The notes under the pieces are model-generated. The model saw nothing but the letters and a program-made list of their open reading frames with translations, made no database searches and was not told the origin of the DNA. From Allostella vacuolata (lineage in GTDB: Bacteria > Pseudomonadota > Alphaproteobacteria > ATCC43930 > Allostellaceae): a stretch of 64,000 bases of DNA. The DNA lies in the NCBI GenBank assembly GCA_006739055.1, contig AP019702.1:4737388-4801387 (forward strand), written 5' to 3'. Numbering within the stretch: position 1 is the stretch's first letter; each line of letters starts with the position of its first letter. The position numbers were made by a program, and so were the translations under genes. Shown here piece after piece: positions 51,228 to 64,000 of the stretch.

Positions 51228-53297
51228 GTGCATTTCCTGATCGCCGACACCTTCACCGCCGCGTTCGGCCGCCTGTCCGGGGTGGACCAGAAGGCGGTGA
51301 AGGCCAGCGTCTTCGACCTGCAGATGGACCCGGCCGGCAACGGGCTGCAGCTGCACCGCATCGAGCGCAGCCGGGACCCGCACTTCTGGTCGGCGCGGGT
51401 CAACCGCGACGTCCGGCTGATCGTCCACCGGACCGAGGCGAGCCTGCTGGTCGCCTATGTCGACCGCCACGACGACGCCTATGCCTGGGCCGAGCGGCGG
51501 CGCATCGAGGCGCATCCGCGCACCGGCGCGATCCAGATCGTCGAGGTGCGCGAGCGGGTGGAAGAGATGGCCCCGCCGGCCGCGCTCGACCTGGTCGCAC
51601 CGCAACCGGCCCGCGCAGGACTGGCCGAGGCGCCGGCCCCGTTCCTGTTCGCCGGCCTGGACGACGACCGGCTGCTGTCGGTCGGCGTGCCGGCGGACTG
51701 GATGGCCGACATCCGCGCGGCCGACGAGGACGGCTTCCTGGCGCTGGCCCCGCACCTGCCGGCCGAGGCCGCCGAGGCGCTGCTGGAATATGCCGCGACC
51801 GGCCGCCTGGCGGCCCCCGCCCCGGTCCCGGCCGCCGCCGCGGCCGACCCGTTCGCCCACCCCGACGCGCTGCGCCGCATCCGCCCGATCGCCGACCAGG
51901 AGGAGCTGGAACGGGCGCTCGCCTTCCCGTGGGAGAAGTGGGGCGTCTTCCTGCACCCCTCGCAGCGGGCCCTGGTCGAGCGCCGCTTCGCCGGCCCGGC
52001 CCGGGTGGCAGGCTCCGCCGGGACCGGCAAGACCATCGTCGCCATCCATCGCGCCGTGCGCCTGGCGCGCGAGAACGACCGCGCCCGGGTCCTGCTGGCA
52101 AGCTTCTCCGAGCCGCTCGCCGATGCCATGGCGCGCAAGCTCCAGGTCCTGGCGCCCGAGACGGGCGGCATCGTCGCCCGGATTACCACCGCATCCTTCC
52201 GCGGCATCGCCGGGGAGCTGCACCAGCTGGAACATGGGGTGCGGCCGCGCATCGCCCCGGACGCGGTGCTGCGCGACCGGCTGCGCGCCGCCGCCGCGGC
52301 AGCCGGCCTGAAGGGCTTCTCCGAGCGCTTCCTGCTGTCCGAATGGACCCACGTCGTCGATGCCTGGGGGCTGGCGTCGGCCGAGGCCTATGCGACCGTG
52401 CCGCGGATGGGCCGCAAGAGCCGGCTTGGCCCCAACCAGCGCGCCCGGCTGTGGCCCGTCTTCGCGGCCGTGCGCGAGGCGCTGGCGGCCGAGCGGCGCA
52501 CCAGCTGGGCCGCGGTCTTCACCGGCCTGGCGGATCGGCTGGCACCGCGCGCCGACAAGCCGTTCGACCATGTCGTGATCGACGAGGCGCAGGACCTGGC
52601 GCCGGCCGAGCTGCGCTTCTTCGCCGCCCTGGCGCCGGGCCGGGCCGATGGCCTGTTCCTGGCCGGCGACATCGGCCAGCGGATCTTCCAGCACCCCTAT
52701 TCCTGGGCCGGCCTGGGGGTCGACGTGCGTGGCCGCTCGCACACGCTGCGCGTTTGCTACCGCACCTCGCAGCAGATCCGCCGGGCGGCCGACCGGCTGC
52801 TGCCGACCGTCCTCAGCGATGCCGACGGGCTGGAGGATGAGCGGCGCGGCATCGTCTCCGTCTTCGACGGGCCGCCGCCCGAGGTCCGCGCCGTCGCCAG
52901 CGTCGCGGCCGAGGCGGACTGCGTGCGCGCCGCCGTCGCCGGCTGGCTCGGCGAGGGCATCGCGCCGCACGAGATCGGCCTGTTCGTGCGCACCGAGCAG
53001 CTGGTGCCCCGCGCCCGGGCCGCGATCGCCGGGCTGGCCGGTGCCGAGGCGATGACCACCGCGCCCATGCATCTGGCTAAGGGGCTGGAATTCCGCGCCG
53101 TCGCCGTGATGGCCTGCGACGAGGGCACCCTGCCGCTCGACGAGCGGGTCGCCGATGCCGCCGACGAGGCCGAGCTCGACGACATCTACGAGACCGAGCG
53201 GCGGCTGCTCTACGTCGCCTGCACCCGGGCGCGCGAGCACCTGCTGCTGACGGGGGTCGAGCCGGCCTCGGAATACCTGGCGGACTTCACCCGGTAG
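51228..53297 (+). CDS. UvrD-type SF1 helicase with N-terminal RelE-like domain
   Basis: A 689-aa protein. Residues 1 to about 92 resemble a RelE/YoeB toxin: LQMDPAGNGLQLHRI, then FWSARVNRDVRLIV (W54, R57, R60, R63) and YVDRHDDAYAWAERR (R80, H81, Y85). Residues about 240-689 are a superfamily 1 helicase: Walker A GSAGTGKT at 262-269, DEAQD at 452-456, then CYRTSQQIRR, the AKGLEFRAV region and VACTRARE. It starts at GTG, 4 nt after the mod stop, so it is the third gene of the operon. No antitoxin is encoded beside it. It may process DNA or RNA during restriction (inference). Confidence 0.85.
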   Translation: MHFLIADTFTAAFGRLSGVDQKAVKASVFDLQMDPAGNGLQLHRIERSRDPHFWSARVNRDVRLIVHRTEASLLVAYVDRHDDAYAWAERRRIEAHPRTGAIQIVEVRERVEEMAPPAALDLVAPQPARAGLAEAPAPFLFAGLDDDRLLSVGVPADWMADIRAADEDGFLALAPHLPAEAAEALLEYAATGRLAAPAPVPAAAAADPFAHPDALRRIRPIADQEELERALAFPWEKWGVFLHPSQRALVERRFAGPARVAGSAGTGKTIVAIHRAVRLARENDRARVLLASFSEPLADAMARKLQVLAPETGGIVARITTASFRGIAGELHQLEHGVRPRIAPDAVLRDRLRAAAAAAGLKGFSERFLLSEWTHVVDAWGLASAEAYATVPRMGRKSRLGPNQRARLWPVFAAVREALAAERRTSWAAVFTGLADRLAPRADKPFDHVVIDEAQDLAPAELRFFAALAPGRADGLFLAGDIGQRIFQHPYSWAGLGVDVRGRSHTLRVCYRTSQQIRRAADRLLPTVLSDADGLEDERRGIVSVFDGPPPEVRAVASVAAEADCVRAAVAGWLGEGIAPHEIGLFVRTEQLVPRARAAIAGLAGAEAMTTAPMHLAKGLEFRAVAVMACDEGTLPLDERVADAADEAELDDIYETERRLLYVACTRAREHLLLTGVEPASEYLADFTR

Positions 53298-53300
53298 GCG

Positions 53301-54311
53301 CTACGCCGCCAGGTCCGACCCCAGGTGGAACAGGCAGTCGCCCCGTTCCGTCCGGCCCGGCACGCGCTTGCACAGCACCAGCCCGTCGGCGGCGAAGCGG
53401 GCCATGGTCGGCTCGCGCCAGGGGGTGTCCTGGAAATGGATCAGGCCGGCTGGGTCGCCCGCCTTCACCTCGCTGCCGAGCTCGACCAGCGGCTCGAACA
53501 GGCCGGCATCGGGCGCATAGACGAAATGGATGCCGCCCTTCACCTCCAGCAGGCGGGTCGGCGGGTCGGCCGGCGGCGGCGCGGTGCCGGTCAGCGAGCC
53601 GATATGGTGCAGGACGCGGCGCAGCCCCTCCTCCGCCACCTTGAGCGCGGCCGGCGTCACCTGGCCGCCGCCGGCCAGCTCGGAGCTCAGATGCATCACC
53701 CCCTGGCGCGCCGCCGCCGCGGTGAGGGTGCGATCCTCGGTCCCCCTGGCCGCGCCCAGATACGAGCATGGCGCGCCGAACACCTTGAGCAGCTCGATGG
53801 TGCGCCGGGTCCGCTCCGCGTCCTCGCTGAAGCGGGCAAGGCCGCTCGGCACGTACATGAGCGAGCTGCCGCCCGAATGCAGGTCGATGACGTAGTCGCA
53901 CTGCGGCAGCATCACATGCTCGATCCAGTGGGCGATCTGCTGCGTCACGGTGCCGTCGGCGTCGCCCGGGAACAGGCGGTTGAGGTTGCCGTCGTCGATC
54001 GGCGAGGTGCGCGAGCCGGCGAAGGCGGCCGGGAAGTTGGCCGCGGTCAGGAAGACGATGCGGCCCCGCACCTGGCCGGGCTCGATCGCCCGCAAGAGCT
54101 TCATCAGGGCCACCTGGCCCTCGTACTCGTCGCCATGGTTGCCGGCCATCAGCAGCACCCGCGGCCCCTCGCCGTTCTTCACGCAGGCGATCGGGATCGG
54201 CAGCCAGCCATAGGCCGAGCGGTGGACGGAATGGGGCAGGCGCAGGAAGCCGGTATGCTTGCCGTCGCGGTCGAAATCGACTTCGGACGACAGGCGGCTC
54301 GGGCGGGACAT
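53301..54311 (-). CDS. Succinylglutamate desuccinylase/aspartoacylase family deacylase
   Basis: A 336-aa zinc-dependent amidohydrolase of the M14-like AstE/AspA group. Zn ligands are His and Glu in GNHGDE and the later His in VIDLHSGG; the substrate-carboxylate region is NLNRLFPGD. Relatives include N-acetyl-diaminobutyrate deacetylase DoeB, for ectoine breakdown, and aspartoacylase. It is the last gene of an importer operon (33 bp after the ATPase), so it probably deacylates a compound taken up by that importer. It converges on the helicase gene with a 3-bp gap. Confidence 0.85.
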   Translation of the reverse strand: MSRPSRLSSEVDFDRDGKHTGFLRLPHSVHRSAYGWLPIPIACVKNGEGPRVLLMAGNHGDEYEGQVALMKLLRAIEPGQVRGRIVFLTAANFPAAFAGSRTSPIDDGNLNRLFPGDADGTVTQQIAHWIEHVMLPQCDYVIDLHSGGSSLMYVPSGLARFSEDAERTRRTIELLKVFGAPCSYLGAARGTEDRTLTAAAARQGVMHLSSELAGGGQVTPAALKVAEEGLRRVLHHIGSLTGTAPPPADPPTRLLEVKGGIHFVYAPDAGLFEPLVELGSEVKAGDPAGLIHFQDTPWREPTMARFAADGLVLCKRVPGRTERGDCLFHLGSDLAA

Positions 54312-54343
54312 GGCAGATATCCTCTGGGTGGCGCGTATGGGGA

Positions 54344-55318
54344 TCAGACGGCGAGGTGGCAGGCGGCGCGATGGCCGGGCGCCAGCTCGCGCAGCGCCGG
54401 CACCTCGGTCCGGCAGCGCTCGACCGCGAACGGGCAGCGCGTGTGGAAGTGGCAGCCGGGCGGGGGGCTGGCCGGGCTCGGGATCTCCCCCGCCAGCACC
54501 GCCGGCTCCCGGCGCGCGAACGGGTTCGGCACCGGCACGGCGGCCAGCAGCGCCTGGGTGTAGGGGTGGCGCGGGGCGGCATAGAGGCTGGCCTTCGACG
54601 CCGTCTCGACGATGCGGCCGAGATACATGACCGCCACCCGGTCGGCGACGTGCTTCACCACCCCCAGGTCGTGGGCGATGAAGAGATAGGCCAGCCCGAA
54701 CTCGCGCTGCAGGTCCTCCAGCAGGTTGATGATCTGGGCCTGGATCGAGACGTCGAGCGCCGACACCGGCTCGTCGCAGACGATGAGGCGCGGCCGGAGC
54801 GCCAGCGCCCGGGCGATGCCGAGCCGCTGGCGCTGCCCGCCCGAGAACTCGTGCGCGTAGCGCGCGGCATGGGCCTGCGGCAGGCCGACCAGGGACAAGA
54901 GCTCCGCCACCCGGGCGCGACGCGAGCGGCGGTCGCCGACGCCGTGGATCGCCAGCGGCTCCTCCAGCAGCTGGGCCACCGTCATGCGCGGGTCGAGCGA
55001 GCCGTAGGGGTCCTGGAAGATGATCTGCATCTCGCGCCGGTGCGGGCGCAGGGCTTCCGCCCCGAGGCCGGTCAGCTCCTGCCCGGCGAAGCGGACCGAG
55101 CCGGCGGTGGGGTCGATCAGGCGCAGCACCATGCGGCCGGTGGTGGTCTTGCCGCAGCCGGATTCGCCGACCAGCGCCAGCGTCTCGCCCTCGGCCACGG
55201 TGAAGTCGACCCCGTCCACCGCGCGCACCGCCCCCACCTGGCGGCGGCGGACGATGCCGCGGCTGATCGGGAAATGCTTCTTGAGGCCGCTTACCTCCAG
55301 CAAGGGGGCGGTCGTCAT
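54344..55318 (-). CDS. Peptide-type ABC transporter ATPase (DppF/OppF-like)
   Basis: A 324-aa ATPase with Walker [10 protein letters not shown] near residue 49, signature [10 protein letters not shown], Walker [10 protein letters not shown], and the C-terminal oligopeptide_HPY domain with a [14 protein letters not shown] Cys motif ([10 protein letters not shown]) that binds an FeS cluster in DppD/DppF-like proteins. Start at 55318 overlaps the DppD-like stop as ATGA. It belongs to the operon 53301-59753. Confidence 0.92.
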   Translation of the reverse strand: MTTAPLLEVSGLKKHFPISRGIVRRRQVGAVRAVDGVDFTVAEGETLALVGESGCGKTTTGRMVLRLIDPTAGSVRFAGQELTGLGAEALRPHRREMQIIFQDPYGSLDPRMTVAQLLEEPLAIHGVGDRRSRRARVAELLSLVGLPQAHAARYAHEFSGGQRQRLGIARALALRPRLIVCDEPVSALDVSIQAQIINLLEDLQREFGLAYLFIAHDLGVVKHVADRVAVMYLGRIVETASKASLYAAPRHPYTQALLAAVPVPNPFARREPAVLAGEIPSPASPPPGCHFHTRCPFAVERCRTEVPALRELAPGHRAACHLAV

Positions 55319-56322
55319 GCGCCAGCTCCGGATTGGGCTTCGACCGGATGGATCTGAGGCAGGGCGAAGCAGGCGGCGCGGTGGCCGGGCTCGACCGTCA
55401 CGGCGTCCGGCGCCCGCTCGCGGCAGACCGCCATCGCCTGCGGGCAACGCGGGTGGAAGCGGCAGCCGGGCGGCAGCTCGGCCAGGGTCGGCACCATGCC
55501 GGGGATGGTCGGCAGCCGGTCGCGGTCATGGTCGAGCGAGGGGATGCTCTCCAGCAGCAGGCGGGTGTAGGGGTGGCTCGGCCGGCCGAAGACCTGCTCG
55601 ACCGTGCCCTCCTCGGCGACCCGGCCGCCATACATCACCACCACCCGGTCGACCATCTGCGCGACCACGCCGAGATCGTGGGTGATCAGCACCACCGCCA
55701 TCCCCATCTCGCGCTGCAGCTCGCGCAGGAGCGCCAGGATCTGCGCCTGGATGGTGACGTCGAGTGCGGTGGTCGGCTCGTCGGCGATCAGCAGGCTGGG
55801 GCGGCAGGCGAGTGCGGCGGCGATCATCACCCGCTGGCGCATGCCGCCCGACAGCTCGTGCGGGTACTGCTTCATCCGCCGCGGCGCGTCGGCGATGCCG
55901 ACCCGCTGCAGCAGGGCGAGCGCCCGGGCCGAGGCCTCCCGGCGGCCCAGCCCCTCATGCACGCGGAGCGCCTCGGCCACCTGCTCGCCCACCGTGAAGA
56001 CGGGGTTCAAGGCGCTCATCGGCTCCTGGAAGATCATGCCGATGCGCGCGCCGCGCACCCGCTCCATCTCGCGCTCGGAGATGCCGGCCAGGTCGCGCCC
56101 CTCGAAGCGGACCCGGCCGCCGGCGATGCGGCCGGGCGGGCTCGGCACCAGGCGCAGCACCGCCAGCGCCGTCAGGCTCTTGCCCGAGCCGGATTCGCCG
56201 ACGATGCCGAGCGTCTCGCCGGCCGCCACCTGGAAGCTGACGCCGTCGACCGCCACCTGCTCGCGCGCGCCCTGCCCGAAGACGACGCGCAGCCCCTCCA
56301 CCGACAGCAGCGGCTCAGTCAT
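55315..56322 (-). CDS. Peptide-type ABC transporter ATPase (DppD/OppD-like)
   Basis: A 335-aa ATPase with Walker A GESGSGKS near residue 42, signature LSGGMRQRV, Walker [10 protein letters not shown] and the C-terminal Cys-containing region [12 protein letters not shown]. The ATG at 56322 is inside the DppC-like gene's end, with an 8-bp overlap. It forms the heterodimeric engine with the DppF-like protein. Confidence 0.92.
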   Translation of the reverse strand: MTEPLLSVEGLRVVFGQGAREQVAVDGVSFQVAAGETLGIVGESGSGKSLTALAVLRLVPSPPGRIAGGRVRFEGRDLAGISEREMERVRGARIGMIFQEPMSALNPVFTVGEQVAEALRVHEGLGRREASARALALLQRVGIADAPRRMKQYPHELSGGMRQRVMIAAALACRPSLLIADEPTTALDVTIQAQILALLRELQREMGMAVVLITHDLGVVAQMVDRVVVMYGGRVAEEGTVEQVFGRPSHPYTRLLLESIPSLDHDRDRLPTIPGMVPTLAELPPGCRFHPRCPQAMAVCRERAPDAVTVEPGHRAACFALPQIHPVEAQSGAGA

Positions 56323-57193
56323 GCTGCACCCGAAGCCTGGGGTCGAGCACGTCGCGCAGCCCGTCACCCAGGATGTTGAGGCCGAGCGCGGTCAGCATCA
56401 CCGCCAGCCCCGGAAAGAGCGCCAGCAGCGGCGCCTCGCGCAGGTAGTCCTTGCCCTCGGCGATCATGTTGCCCCAGGTCGGCGTCGGCGGCGGCGGGCC
56501 GACGCCGAGGAAGCTCAGGATCGATTCGGCCAGCACCGCATAGGCGAAGATGAAGGTCAGCTGGACGATCAGGGGCGCCAGGCTGTTGGGCAGGACATGG
56601 CGGAAGATGATCCAGCGGTGGCGTGCCCCGAAGGCCAGGGCCGCCTGGATGTATTCCATCTCGCGCACGACCAGCACCGTCGAGCGGACGATGCGCGCGG
56701 TGCGCGGGGTGTAGACGACGGCGAGCGCGATCACCGCGTTGATGGCGGACGGGCCGAGCGCGGCGGCGATGGCGATCGCCAGCAGGATGGCGGGGAAGGC
56801 CATCAGCGCGTCCATCACCCGCATCAGCGGCTCGTCGAGGCGGCGGAAATAGCCGGACAGGAGGCCGATCGCGGTGCCGGCCACGCCCGTCATCACCACC
56901 ACCGCGAAGCCGATGCCGAGCGACAGGCGCGCCCCGTGCACCAGCCGGCTCCACAGGTCGCGGCCGAAATTGTCGGTGCCGAGCGGGAACTGCCAGCTCG
57001 GGTTCTGGAAGCGGAAGCGGTAGTGCATGCGCTCGGGCGCGGCGACCTGGATCAGGTCGGCGAAGACCGCCATCACCAGCATCAGCCCGAACAGGATCGA
57101 GCCGGTGAGGAACAGCCGGTGGCGCAGCAGCCGGCGCAGCAGGCTGCGGCCAGCCGGGACAGCCGGCGGCTGGGCGGCGTCAGCGGCGGTCAT
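56315..57193 (-). CDS. Peptide-type ABC transporter permease (DppC-like)
   Basis: A 292-aa permease with the family's N-terminal helix, the periplasmic [14 protein letters not shown] motif and five further helices. The EAA-type loop is [21 protein letters not shown]. The start at 57193 lies inside the DppB-like gene's end (14-bp overlap). It is the third gene of the importer operon. Confidence 0.92.
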   Translation of the reverse strand: MTAADAAQPPAVPAGRSLLRRLLRHRLFLTGSILFGLMLVMAVFADLIQVAAPERMHYRFRFQNPSWQFPLGTDNFGRDLWSRLVHGARLSLGIGFAVVVMTGVAGTAIGLLSGYFRRLDEPLMRVMDALMAFPAILLAIAIAAALGPSAINAVIALAVVYTPRTARIVRSTVLVVREMEYIQAALAFGARHRWIIFRHVLPNSLAPLIVQLTFIFAYAVLAESILSFLGVGPPPPTPTWGNMIAEGKDYLREAPLLALFPGLAVMLTALGLNILGDGLRDVLDPRLRVQHD

Positions 57194-58130
57194 AGGTCAC
57201 CCGCGGGTCGAGTGCGGCATAGAGCAGGTCGACGACGAGGTTGAGCAGGACCAGGGTCGCCGCCGTCACCAGCAGGCCGCCCTGGATCACCGGGTAGTCG
57301 CGGCTGAAGATCGCAGTCGCCAGCAGCCGCCCCATGCCGGGGATGGAATAGACGGTCTCGATCACCACCGAGCCCGACAGCAGCAGGCCGAAGGAGATGC
57401 CGATCACGGTTACGACCGGGATCATCACGTTCTTCAGGGCATGCTTGGCCACCACCATGCGCCGCGGCAGGCCCTTGGCGCGCGCGGTGCGGACATAGTC
57501 GTTGCGCAGCACCTCCAGCATGGTGGCGCGGGTGATGCGGGCGAGCAGGCCGATCTGCAGCAGGGCGAGCGAGATCGACGGCAGGACCAGGCTGCGGGCC
57601 CATTCCACCGGGTCCTCGGCGAAGGGCACGTAGCCGCCGGTCGGCAGCCAGTCGACGATGACCCCGAACAGCACGATCAGCATCAGGCTGAGCCAGAAGT
57701 TCGGCACCGAGACGCCGATCAGGGCCATGGTCAGCACCAGCTGGTCGACCCAGCTGTTGGGCCGCAGCGCCGCCAGCACTCCGGCCGGCACGCCGATCAG
57801 CACCGTCAGCAGCAGGGCGACCCCGGACAGGGCCAGCGTCACCGGCACCCGCTCCAGGATCGCCTGGCCGACGCTGCGGTTCAGCATCAGCGAGTGGCCG
57901 AGGTCGCCGCGCGCCAGCCCGACATACCATTCGCCCAGCCGCACCACGAACGACCGGTCGAGACCGAGCTGGGCACGGACCTGGGCCACCTCGGCATCGG
58001 ACGCGCCCTGCCCGGCGATCACCGCCGCCGGGTCGCCGGGCACGAGCTGCATGATCGAGGCCGCGATCAGCGTGACGATCAGCAGGACCGGGATCGCCGC
58101 CAGCAGGCGGCGAAGAATGAACTCACCCAT
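57180..58130 (-). CDS. Peptide-type ABC transporter permease (DppB-like)
   Basis: A 316-aa permease of the DppB type. An N-terminal helix is followed by the periplasmic [19 protein letters not shown] stretch with the DLGHSL motif, then helices and the EAA loop ([20 protein letters not shown]). It is the second gene of the importer operon, 69 bp after the binding protein. Confidence 0.92.
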   Translation of the reverse strand: MGEFILRRLLAAIPVLLIVTLIAASIMQLVPGDPAAVIAGQGASDAEVAQVRAQLGLDRSFVVRLGEWYVGLARGDLGHSLMLNRSVGQAILERVPVTLALSGVALLLTVLIGVPAGVLAALRPNSWVDQLVLTMALIGVSVPNFWLSLMLIVLFGVIVDWLPTGGYVPFAEDPVEWARSLVLPSISLALLQIGLLARITRATMLEVLRNDYVRTARAKGLPRRMVVAKHALKNVMIPVVTVIGISFGLLLSGSVVIETVYSIPGMGRLLATAIFSRDYPVIQGGLLVTAATLVLLNLVVDLLYAALDPRVTYDRR

Positions 58131-58199
58131 TCGACGACGGCATGGCCCCGGGCGTCAGCCGGGGCCATGCCTTCCTTTCCTTGATGGCAGGGCGCGCGC

Positions 58200-59753
58200 T
58201 CAGTTCTCGAGCGACACGTTCCAGAAGCGCGGGATGCGATAGGGCGTGTAGCCCTTGACGTTGGCGCGGGTCGCCTGCTTGCGCTGGAAGTCGCCGAACT
58301 TCAGGAAATGCACCTGGTCGTAGATGCGCGCCTGGAACTGGCCGAAGGACGCCTTGCGCGCCTCCATCGTCTCGCCGGAGATCATGTCGGCGAACAGCTT
58401 GTCCAGGGTCGGGTCGGCCACGAACTGGTTGAGCTGCGGCGTGACCACGTCCTTCATGGCGGTGAAGGGGCCGACCGAGGGGCCGGTGCCCTGGCCGGTG
58501 AACCACAGGTTCCAGCCGTCCTGGTTCTTGCGGCGGGCCATCGCGGTCGCCCAGTCGAAGACGTCGATGCGGACCTTGAAGCCGACCGCCTTCAGCTGCT
58601 CGGCCACCACCTGGGCCGCCTTGTACATGCTCTGGTAGCTGGAGTTCGTGATGATGACGAACTCCTCGCCCTTGTAGCCGGCCTCCTTCAGCAGGGCCTG
58701 GGCCTTCTTCGGGTCGTTGACGTTGTAGAGCTCCTTGCCGTCCGTCACGTAGTAGGGGTTGCCCGGATACTGGATCCCCGGCTGCAGCGTGTAGGCGCCG
58801 TCGCTGGAGATATCCATGATCGCCTCCATGTCGAGGGCGATCTGCATGGCGCGGCGGACCTTGAGGTTGTCGGTCGGCTTGCGCGCATGGTTGACCCAGG
58901 CGCCGTGCAGCCACCAGTTCTTGAGGTCGTAGAGGACGATGTCCTTGCGGCCGGCCAGCCGCTTGGCGGATTCGGTCGGGACGTCCTCGACGATGTGGAG
59001 CTGGCCGGACTCCAGGCCGGCGACGCGGGTGCCCGGCTCCTTGACGAGGCGGATGTCGACCATGTCGACCAGCACCTCCTTGCGGCCGGCGAAGCCGTCG
59101 GTGCCCTTGTAGCGGTCGTCCGGCTTGTAGCCGTCGAACTTCTTCAGCTTGAGATGGCTGTCGGCGACCCACTCGACGAACTCGAACGGCCCGGTGCCGA
59201 TGATGTCGATCTTGCCGCCGTCGCGGTCGGCCTGCTCGGCCGGCAGGATGGCGATCGGCGAGACGAAGGCGCTGATCTCTTCCAGGAAGACCGGCACCTT
59301 CTGCTTCAGCCGGATGACGAAGGTGTAGGGGTCGGGCGCCTCGAAGGCGTCGACCGGGGCCAGCGTCACCTTGGGCAGCGCCATCCGCTTGTAGCGCTCG
59401 TAGGACGCCTTGACGTCGGCCGAGGTCATTTCCTTGCCGTTGTGGAACTTGACCCCGCGGCGCAGGGCGAAGGTGTAGGTCAGCCCGTCGGCGCTGACGC
59501 TGTAGTCCTGGGCCAGCTCCTTGATCAGGCCGTTGTTCTCGTCCCGGGTGACCAGCGTCTCGAAGATGTTCATGGCGACGTTGCGCGTCGACACGGACGT
59601 GGAGAAGTAGGGATCGAGCGTGGGCGGCGGCGCCTCCTGGGCGAAGACGATCGTACCGCCGCGCTTCTGGGCGGCGGCCGGTGCCGCCGCCATGGCCAGC
59701 ACCGCGAGCGCGGTTGCGGCCGTGGCCGCGATGCGGCGCATTCCTCGGTTCAT
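58200..59753 (-). CDS. Periplasmic substrate-binding protein, SBP family 5
   Basis: A 517-aa family 5 binding protein with a signal peptide (residues 1 to about 29, ATALAVLAMAAAPAAAQ). The mature start RGGTIVFAQEAPPPTLDPYF, SADGLTYTFALRRGVKFHNG and FVEWVADSHLKLKKFDGY are family blocks. It heads an operon with DppB/C/D/F-like proteins and an amidohydrolase, and so would bring in an acylated amino acid or small peptide for deacylation. Confidence 0.92.
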   Translation of the reverse strand: MNRGMRRIAATAATALAVLAMAAAPAAAQKRGGTIVFAQEAPPPTLDPYFSTSVSTRNVAMNIFETLVTRDENNGLIKELAQDYSVSADGLTYTFALRRGVKFHNGKEMTSADVKASYERYKRMALPKVTLAPVDAFEAPDPYTFVIRLKQKVPVFLEEISAFVSPIAILPAEQADRDGGKIDIIGTGPFEFVEWVADSHLKLKKFDGYKPDDRYKGTDGFAGRKEVLVDMVDIRLVKEPGTRVAGLESGQLHIVEDVPTESAKRLAGRKDIVLYDLKNWWLHGAWVNHARKPTDNLKVRRAMQIALDMEAIMDISSDGAYTLQPGIQYPGNPYYVTDGKELYNVNDPKKAQALLKEAGYKGEEFVIITNSSYQSMYKAAQVVAEQLKAVGFKVRIDVFDWATAMARRKNQDGWNLWFTGQGTGPSVGPFTAMKDVVTPQLNQFVADPTLDKLFADMISGETMEARKASFGQFQARIYDQVHFLKFGDFQRKQATRANVKGYTPYRIPRFWNVSLEN

Positions 59754-59852
59754 CGGTGACCCTCCCCCGGGATCGTTTCTGGCAGGAAAGGGGAGGTTGC
59801 GGGACCGCGTCGGACCTTGTCAACTTGGCGGCGAAGAAAAGGACCCATCCCG

Positions 59853-60221
59853 ATGATCCGCACGCTTGCCCTTGCCCTGCCGCTCGCCCTGCTGACGCTG
59901 CTGTCGCCGGCGGAGGCCGCCGGGCCGTTCCAGCCGGTCGGCCTGTGGCGCTTCTTCCACACCGACGGCTCGCCCTTCCTCGCCCGGCTGCAGGCCGACC
60001 AGTCCGCCACCACCACCTTCGACACGGGCGAGGTCGGCATCTGGCGCTGGGAGGGCGAGCGCGTCCGCCTCTACTACACCAGCGGCTGGGACGACGTGCT
60101 CTATGCACGCGACGGGACCTTCCGCAAGGCCGGCTGGGGCCCCGGCGCCGACCGCTGCGCGCCGCCGTCGAACGACACCGCGGCCGAGCGCCTGTCGGAC
60201 GACCCGAACGCGACGCCGTGA
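59853..60221 (+). CDS. Small secreted protein of unknown function
   Basis: A 122-aa protein that I do not recognise. Residues 1 to about 22 form a signal peptide (LALALPLALLTLLSPAEAA). The mature part has three to four short strands with several Trp residues (GIWRWEGERVRLYYTSGWDD) and a Pro/Asp-rich tail, giving a lipocalin- or SH3-like look without a clear motif. It is divergent from the importer's binding protein and is followed by a palindromic element before carA. Confidence 0.6.
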   Translation: MIRTLALALPLALLTLLSPAEAAGPFQPVGLWRFFHTDGSPFLARLQADQSATTTFDTGEVGIWRWEGERVRLYYTSGWDDVLYARDGTFRKAGWGPGADRCAPPSNDTAAERLSDDPNATP

Positions 60222-60563
60222 GCCGGGGGAGTGCCGGCCACCGCCAATGCGCCCCTCGACTTCGCTCGGGGTGAGGGCCTAGCTTTTGTCCACATACTGT
60301 TGTGCCAGCACGGTCAGCCCTCATTCCGAGCGAAGTCGAGGAACGCCAATGACAACGAGACCCTGGAGGCCGCCGTCCGCCGCGACAAGAAGCGCGCCGG
60401 GTCGTCGTCGCCTTGACGTCACGAAGGCCTTTCTCTAAGTACCGGCCGGTTCCCACGCCATCGCACGACCGCGCCTGACCGCGGAACCAGATCGCCCGGG
60501 CGCCTCGGACCTGCATCCGAGGGGCCCTATTCGCGCGCCCGCAAGACCGAAGGAGCCTGCCCG
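60222..60563. other. Intergenic region with palindromic element and carA leader
   Basis: This 342-bp gap holds the second palindromic element (60249-60346). The remaining 217 bp up to carA contain AAGGAG at 60550-60555 as its ribosome-binding site. I see no tRNA, riboswitch or clear promoter hexamers; any pyrimidine- or arginine-linked control of carAB is not readable. Confidence 0.7.
60249..60346. repeat. Dispersed palindromic element, copy 2
   Basis: Arms of 30 nt (60249-60278 and 60317-60346) pair with four mismatches around a 38-nt spacer. Read on the minus strand, the spacer contains TGGCACAA, five variable bases, TGTGGA, one base, AAAAG, the same core as copy 1 at 12707-12805. The element is therefore inserted in the opposite orientation. 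Confidence 0.88.
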
Positions 60564-61743
<1,180 letters not shown>

Positions 61744-61748
61744 ATCAG

Positions 61749-64000
<2,252 letters not shown>

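Overview
The window is a G+C-rich (roughly 70% by eye), densely coding stretch of chromosome. Intergenic gaps are mostly under 150 bp, ATGA, GTGA and TGATG gene overlaps are common, and solute-uptake ABC transporters abound. Gene content fits a free-living alphaproteobacterium, probably a Rhodospirillales-like soil or water heterotroph. That placement is inference; no rRNA or other marker is present. I saw no prophage, transposase, CRISPR array or tRNA.

Layout. 0-5.4 kb: a CoxL/XDH-type molybdenum hydroxylase subunit, a small basic protein, a saccharopine-dehydrogenase-like enzyme divergent from an Lrp/AsnC regulator with a palindromic operator candidate, and an EamA exporter. 5.5-11.5 kb: a Yej/Dpp-type peptide importer operon ending in a GH19 muramidase/chitinase. 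11.6-17 kb: sugar or aldose oxidation genes (Gfo/Idh, SDR, SMP-30, aldose 1-epimerase, GMC oxidoreductase). 17-17.6 kb: parDE. 17.7-20.6 kb: a secreted 2H-phosphoesterase-like protein and an RTX protein. 20.7-26 kb: a TcuA-like flavoprotein with DUF2165, a DksA-like zinc finger, an SDR, an alkaline-phosphatase-fold enzyme, a hydrolase and a tautomerase. 26.1-28.5 kb: modB-modC and a minimal ModE-like regulator, without modA. 28.6-33.7 kb: response regulator, ManC-type enzyme and hybrid kinase. 33.7-37.6 kb: a CaiB-family enzyme and a ProVWX/OpuA-type importer. 37.7-39.7 kb: a cyanophycin-synthetase-like enzyme with a decayed Mur-ligase half. 39.8-45.1 kb: an Fe(III)-type importer with two paralogous binding proteins. 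45.2-53.3 kb: a three-gene restriction locus. 53.3-59.8 kb: a second Dpp-type importer with an M14-like deacylase. 60.2-64 kb: carA-carB, with carB running off the end.

The strongest candidate for an undescribed system is the locus at 45.2-53.3 kb. It encodes a type III-like Res nuclease/helicase, a beta-class DNA methyltransferase, and a UvrD-type helicase fused to a RelE-like domain. The methyltransferase has three 17-bp tandem repeats just after its start codon, where copy change would shift the frame. Its target-recognition region is an AT-rich patch, which suggests imported specificity.

Other structural observations: tandem duplications of stop/start junctions that create chains of five-codon mini-ORFs between operon genes; two CTG starts with strong Shine-Dalgarno sequences; an apparent one-base frameshift in a C6 run near the carA start; and two copies of a palindromic element with a conserved core in opposite orientation.
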